Of a stretch of 6,824 nt of DNA, positions 6,606-6,824 are shown piece after piece. The notes under the pieces are model-generated. The model did no database searches. It was not told where the DNA came from and saw nothing but the letters and a program-made list of their open reading frames with translations. The DNA lies in assembly GCA_026386835.1 (NCBI GenBank), contig JAPLMV010000208.1, forward strand, positions 1-6,824, in the 5' to 3' direction. A program made the translations under genes and the position numbers. How positions within the stretch are numbered: position 1 is the stretch's first letter; every line of letters begins with the position of its first letter. The stretch comes from Planctomycetota bacterium (GTDB lineage: Bacteria > Planctomycetota > Phycisphaerae > Sedimentisphaerales > Anaerobacaceae).

Positions 6606-6682
6606 TTCGTCTTTCGTATCTCGTCGCTCGTATCTCGTATTTTGTATATCGTATCTCGACGAACGACGAGACACGATTCACG
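6606..6682 (-). repeat. Degenerate 7-bp tandem repeat (ATACGAG) filling the proS leader
   Basis: Read on the plus strand in strict steps of 7 from 6606, the units are TTCGTCT, TTCGTAT, CTCGTCG, CTCGTAT, CTCGTAT, TTTGTAT, ATCGTAT and CTCGACG (to 6661). The consensus is CTCGTAT, or ATACGAG on the proS strand; two units are perfect and most others match 5-6 of 7. From about 6660 the same spacing continues in opposite orientation: CGAACGA, CGAGACA (6 of 7 to CGAGATA), CGATTCA. The array ends 2 nt before the proS ATG. No spacers are present, so it is not a CRISPR array. Three units make seven codons, which explains the RYTKYEIRATRYE-like residues of the upstream frame extension. Confidence 0.85.
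6648..6677 (-). other. 11-bp stem-loop in the proS 5' leader
   Basis: In the minus-strand transcript ATCGTGTCTCG (6677-6667) pairs with CGAGATACGAT (6658-6648) across an 8-nt loop (6666-6659). All 11 positions pair, one of them as G-U; on the plus strand the same position would be an A-C mismatch, so the structure is complete only in proS RNA. It arises where the heptamer array changes orientation. It starts about 4 nt after the predicted transcription start. No U run follows, so it is not a terminator, and the AGGGUGG-type T-box consensus is absent. Confidence 0.55.
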
Positions 6683-6687
6683 CCCTA

Positions 6688-6728
6688 ATGATACAGTAAT
6701 CAGCCCACAGACGACAAGGGATTTTTTT
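6688..6728 (-). promoter_or_regulatory. Candidate sigma-70-type promoter of the proS operon
   Basis: On the minus strand TTGTCG (6717-6712, 4 of 6 to TTGACA) and TATCAT (6693-6688, 5 of 6 to TATAAT) are separated by 18 nt. An A7 tract (6728-6722) lies 4 nt upstream of the -35 box, where an UP element would act. The predicted start site is near 6681, giving a leader of about 78 nt to the ATG at 6603. It is the best promoter-like match I saw upstream of the four-gene cluster, and no comparable gap exists inside the cluster. Confidence 0.5.
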
Positions 6729-6824
6729 ACCGGGATAGGTATCTTATTCGGGCGGGTTATTCCTCAACTGACAACCGACTTGCGACTATTTTGCTCTACG
6801 CCACCTTCGGCCTTATGCCTCTTC
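6729..6824. other. Right-edge sequence with no supportable gene
   Basis: No complete gene, tRNA or clear hairpin terminator is visible here. On the minus strand one frame is open from the edge for 19 codons to a TGA at 6766-6764, with a charged tail ending RKSVVS. This could be the end of a gene upstream of proS, but it is too short to call and matches no family I recognise. Confidence 0.3.

Noticed and set aside
6604..6681. 26-residue N-terminal extension of ProS from a GTG at 6681
   Set aside because: The residues are translated heptamer repeat DNA, the family normally starts at MRYS, and the predicted transcription start coincides with that GTG.
6604..6681. T-box or other known riboswitch in the proS leader
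   Set aside because: The leader is only about 78 nt, lacks the T-box consensus and has no terminator/antiterminator pair.
6606..6682. CRISPR array
   Set aside because: Units are 7 bp and contiguous without spacers, and no cas gene is nearby.
6718..6735. T7 run as a plus-strand intrinsic terminator
   Set aside because: No stable GC-rich stem precedes it; its place just upstream of the proS -35 box fits an UP element better.

Overview
The window looks like a chromosomal segment of a Gram-negative-type or otherwise envelope-glycan-making bacterium of moderate GC (estimated by eye, not computed). The combination of a YebC protein, a DUF4416 protein, a WecA/MraY-family phosphotransferase, a TPR-tailed O-antigen-ligase-like protein and a degenerate ATACGAG heptamer repeat fits an environmental Planctomycetota genome (Phycisphaerae-like). 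That assignment is an inference from gene style and is not proven by any marker here. No mobile element, CRISPR array, tRNA or rRNA was seen.

Layout. Positions 1-57 may hold the last codons of an upstream plus-strand gene. A TATAAT box, a leader hairpin and a good Shine-Dalgarno site then lead into yebC (143-892, plus). yebC converges on a four-gene minus-strand cluster read from right to left: proS (6603-4780), a DUF4416 gene (4774-4232), a WecA/MraY-family glycosyl-phosphotransferase (4241-3135) and a large membrane O-antigen ligase/polymerase-like protein with a C-terminal TPR region (3154-911). The junctions are a 5-nt gap, a 10-nt overlap and a 20-nt overlap, so the four are very probably one translationally coupled operon. 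An inverted repeat at 884-907, sitting over the yebC stop codon and followed by a short U run on the minus strand, is the candidate operon terminator.

The right end (6604-6824) carries no gene that can be supported. It holds a plausible sigma-70-type promoter for proS (with an A7 tract upstream) and a leader of about 78 nt made almost entirely of a period-7 repeat. The repeat changes orientation and so creates an 11-bp stem whose single non-Watson-Crick pair is G-U only in the proS transcript. There is no Shine-Dalgarno site before proS.

How the genes work together. ProS charges tRNA-Pro and YebC/TACO1-type proteins act in translation or regulation. The two membrane proteins would start a polyprenyl-linked glycan (WecA-like) and polymerise or transfer it (Wzy/WaaL-like). 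DUF4416 has no known function but is wedged between ProS and the glycan genes with coupled translation, which makes it the main functional unknown. The most unusual signals are the heptamer leader of proS and a roughly 25-residue, AT-richer expansion inside the ProS editing (INS) domain.
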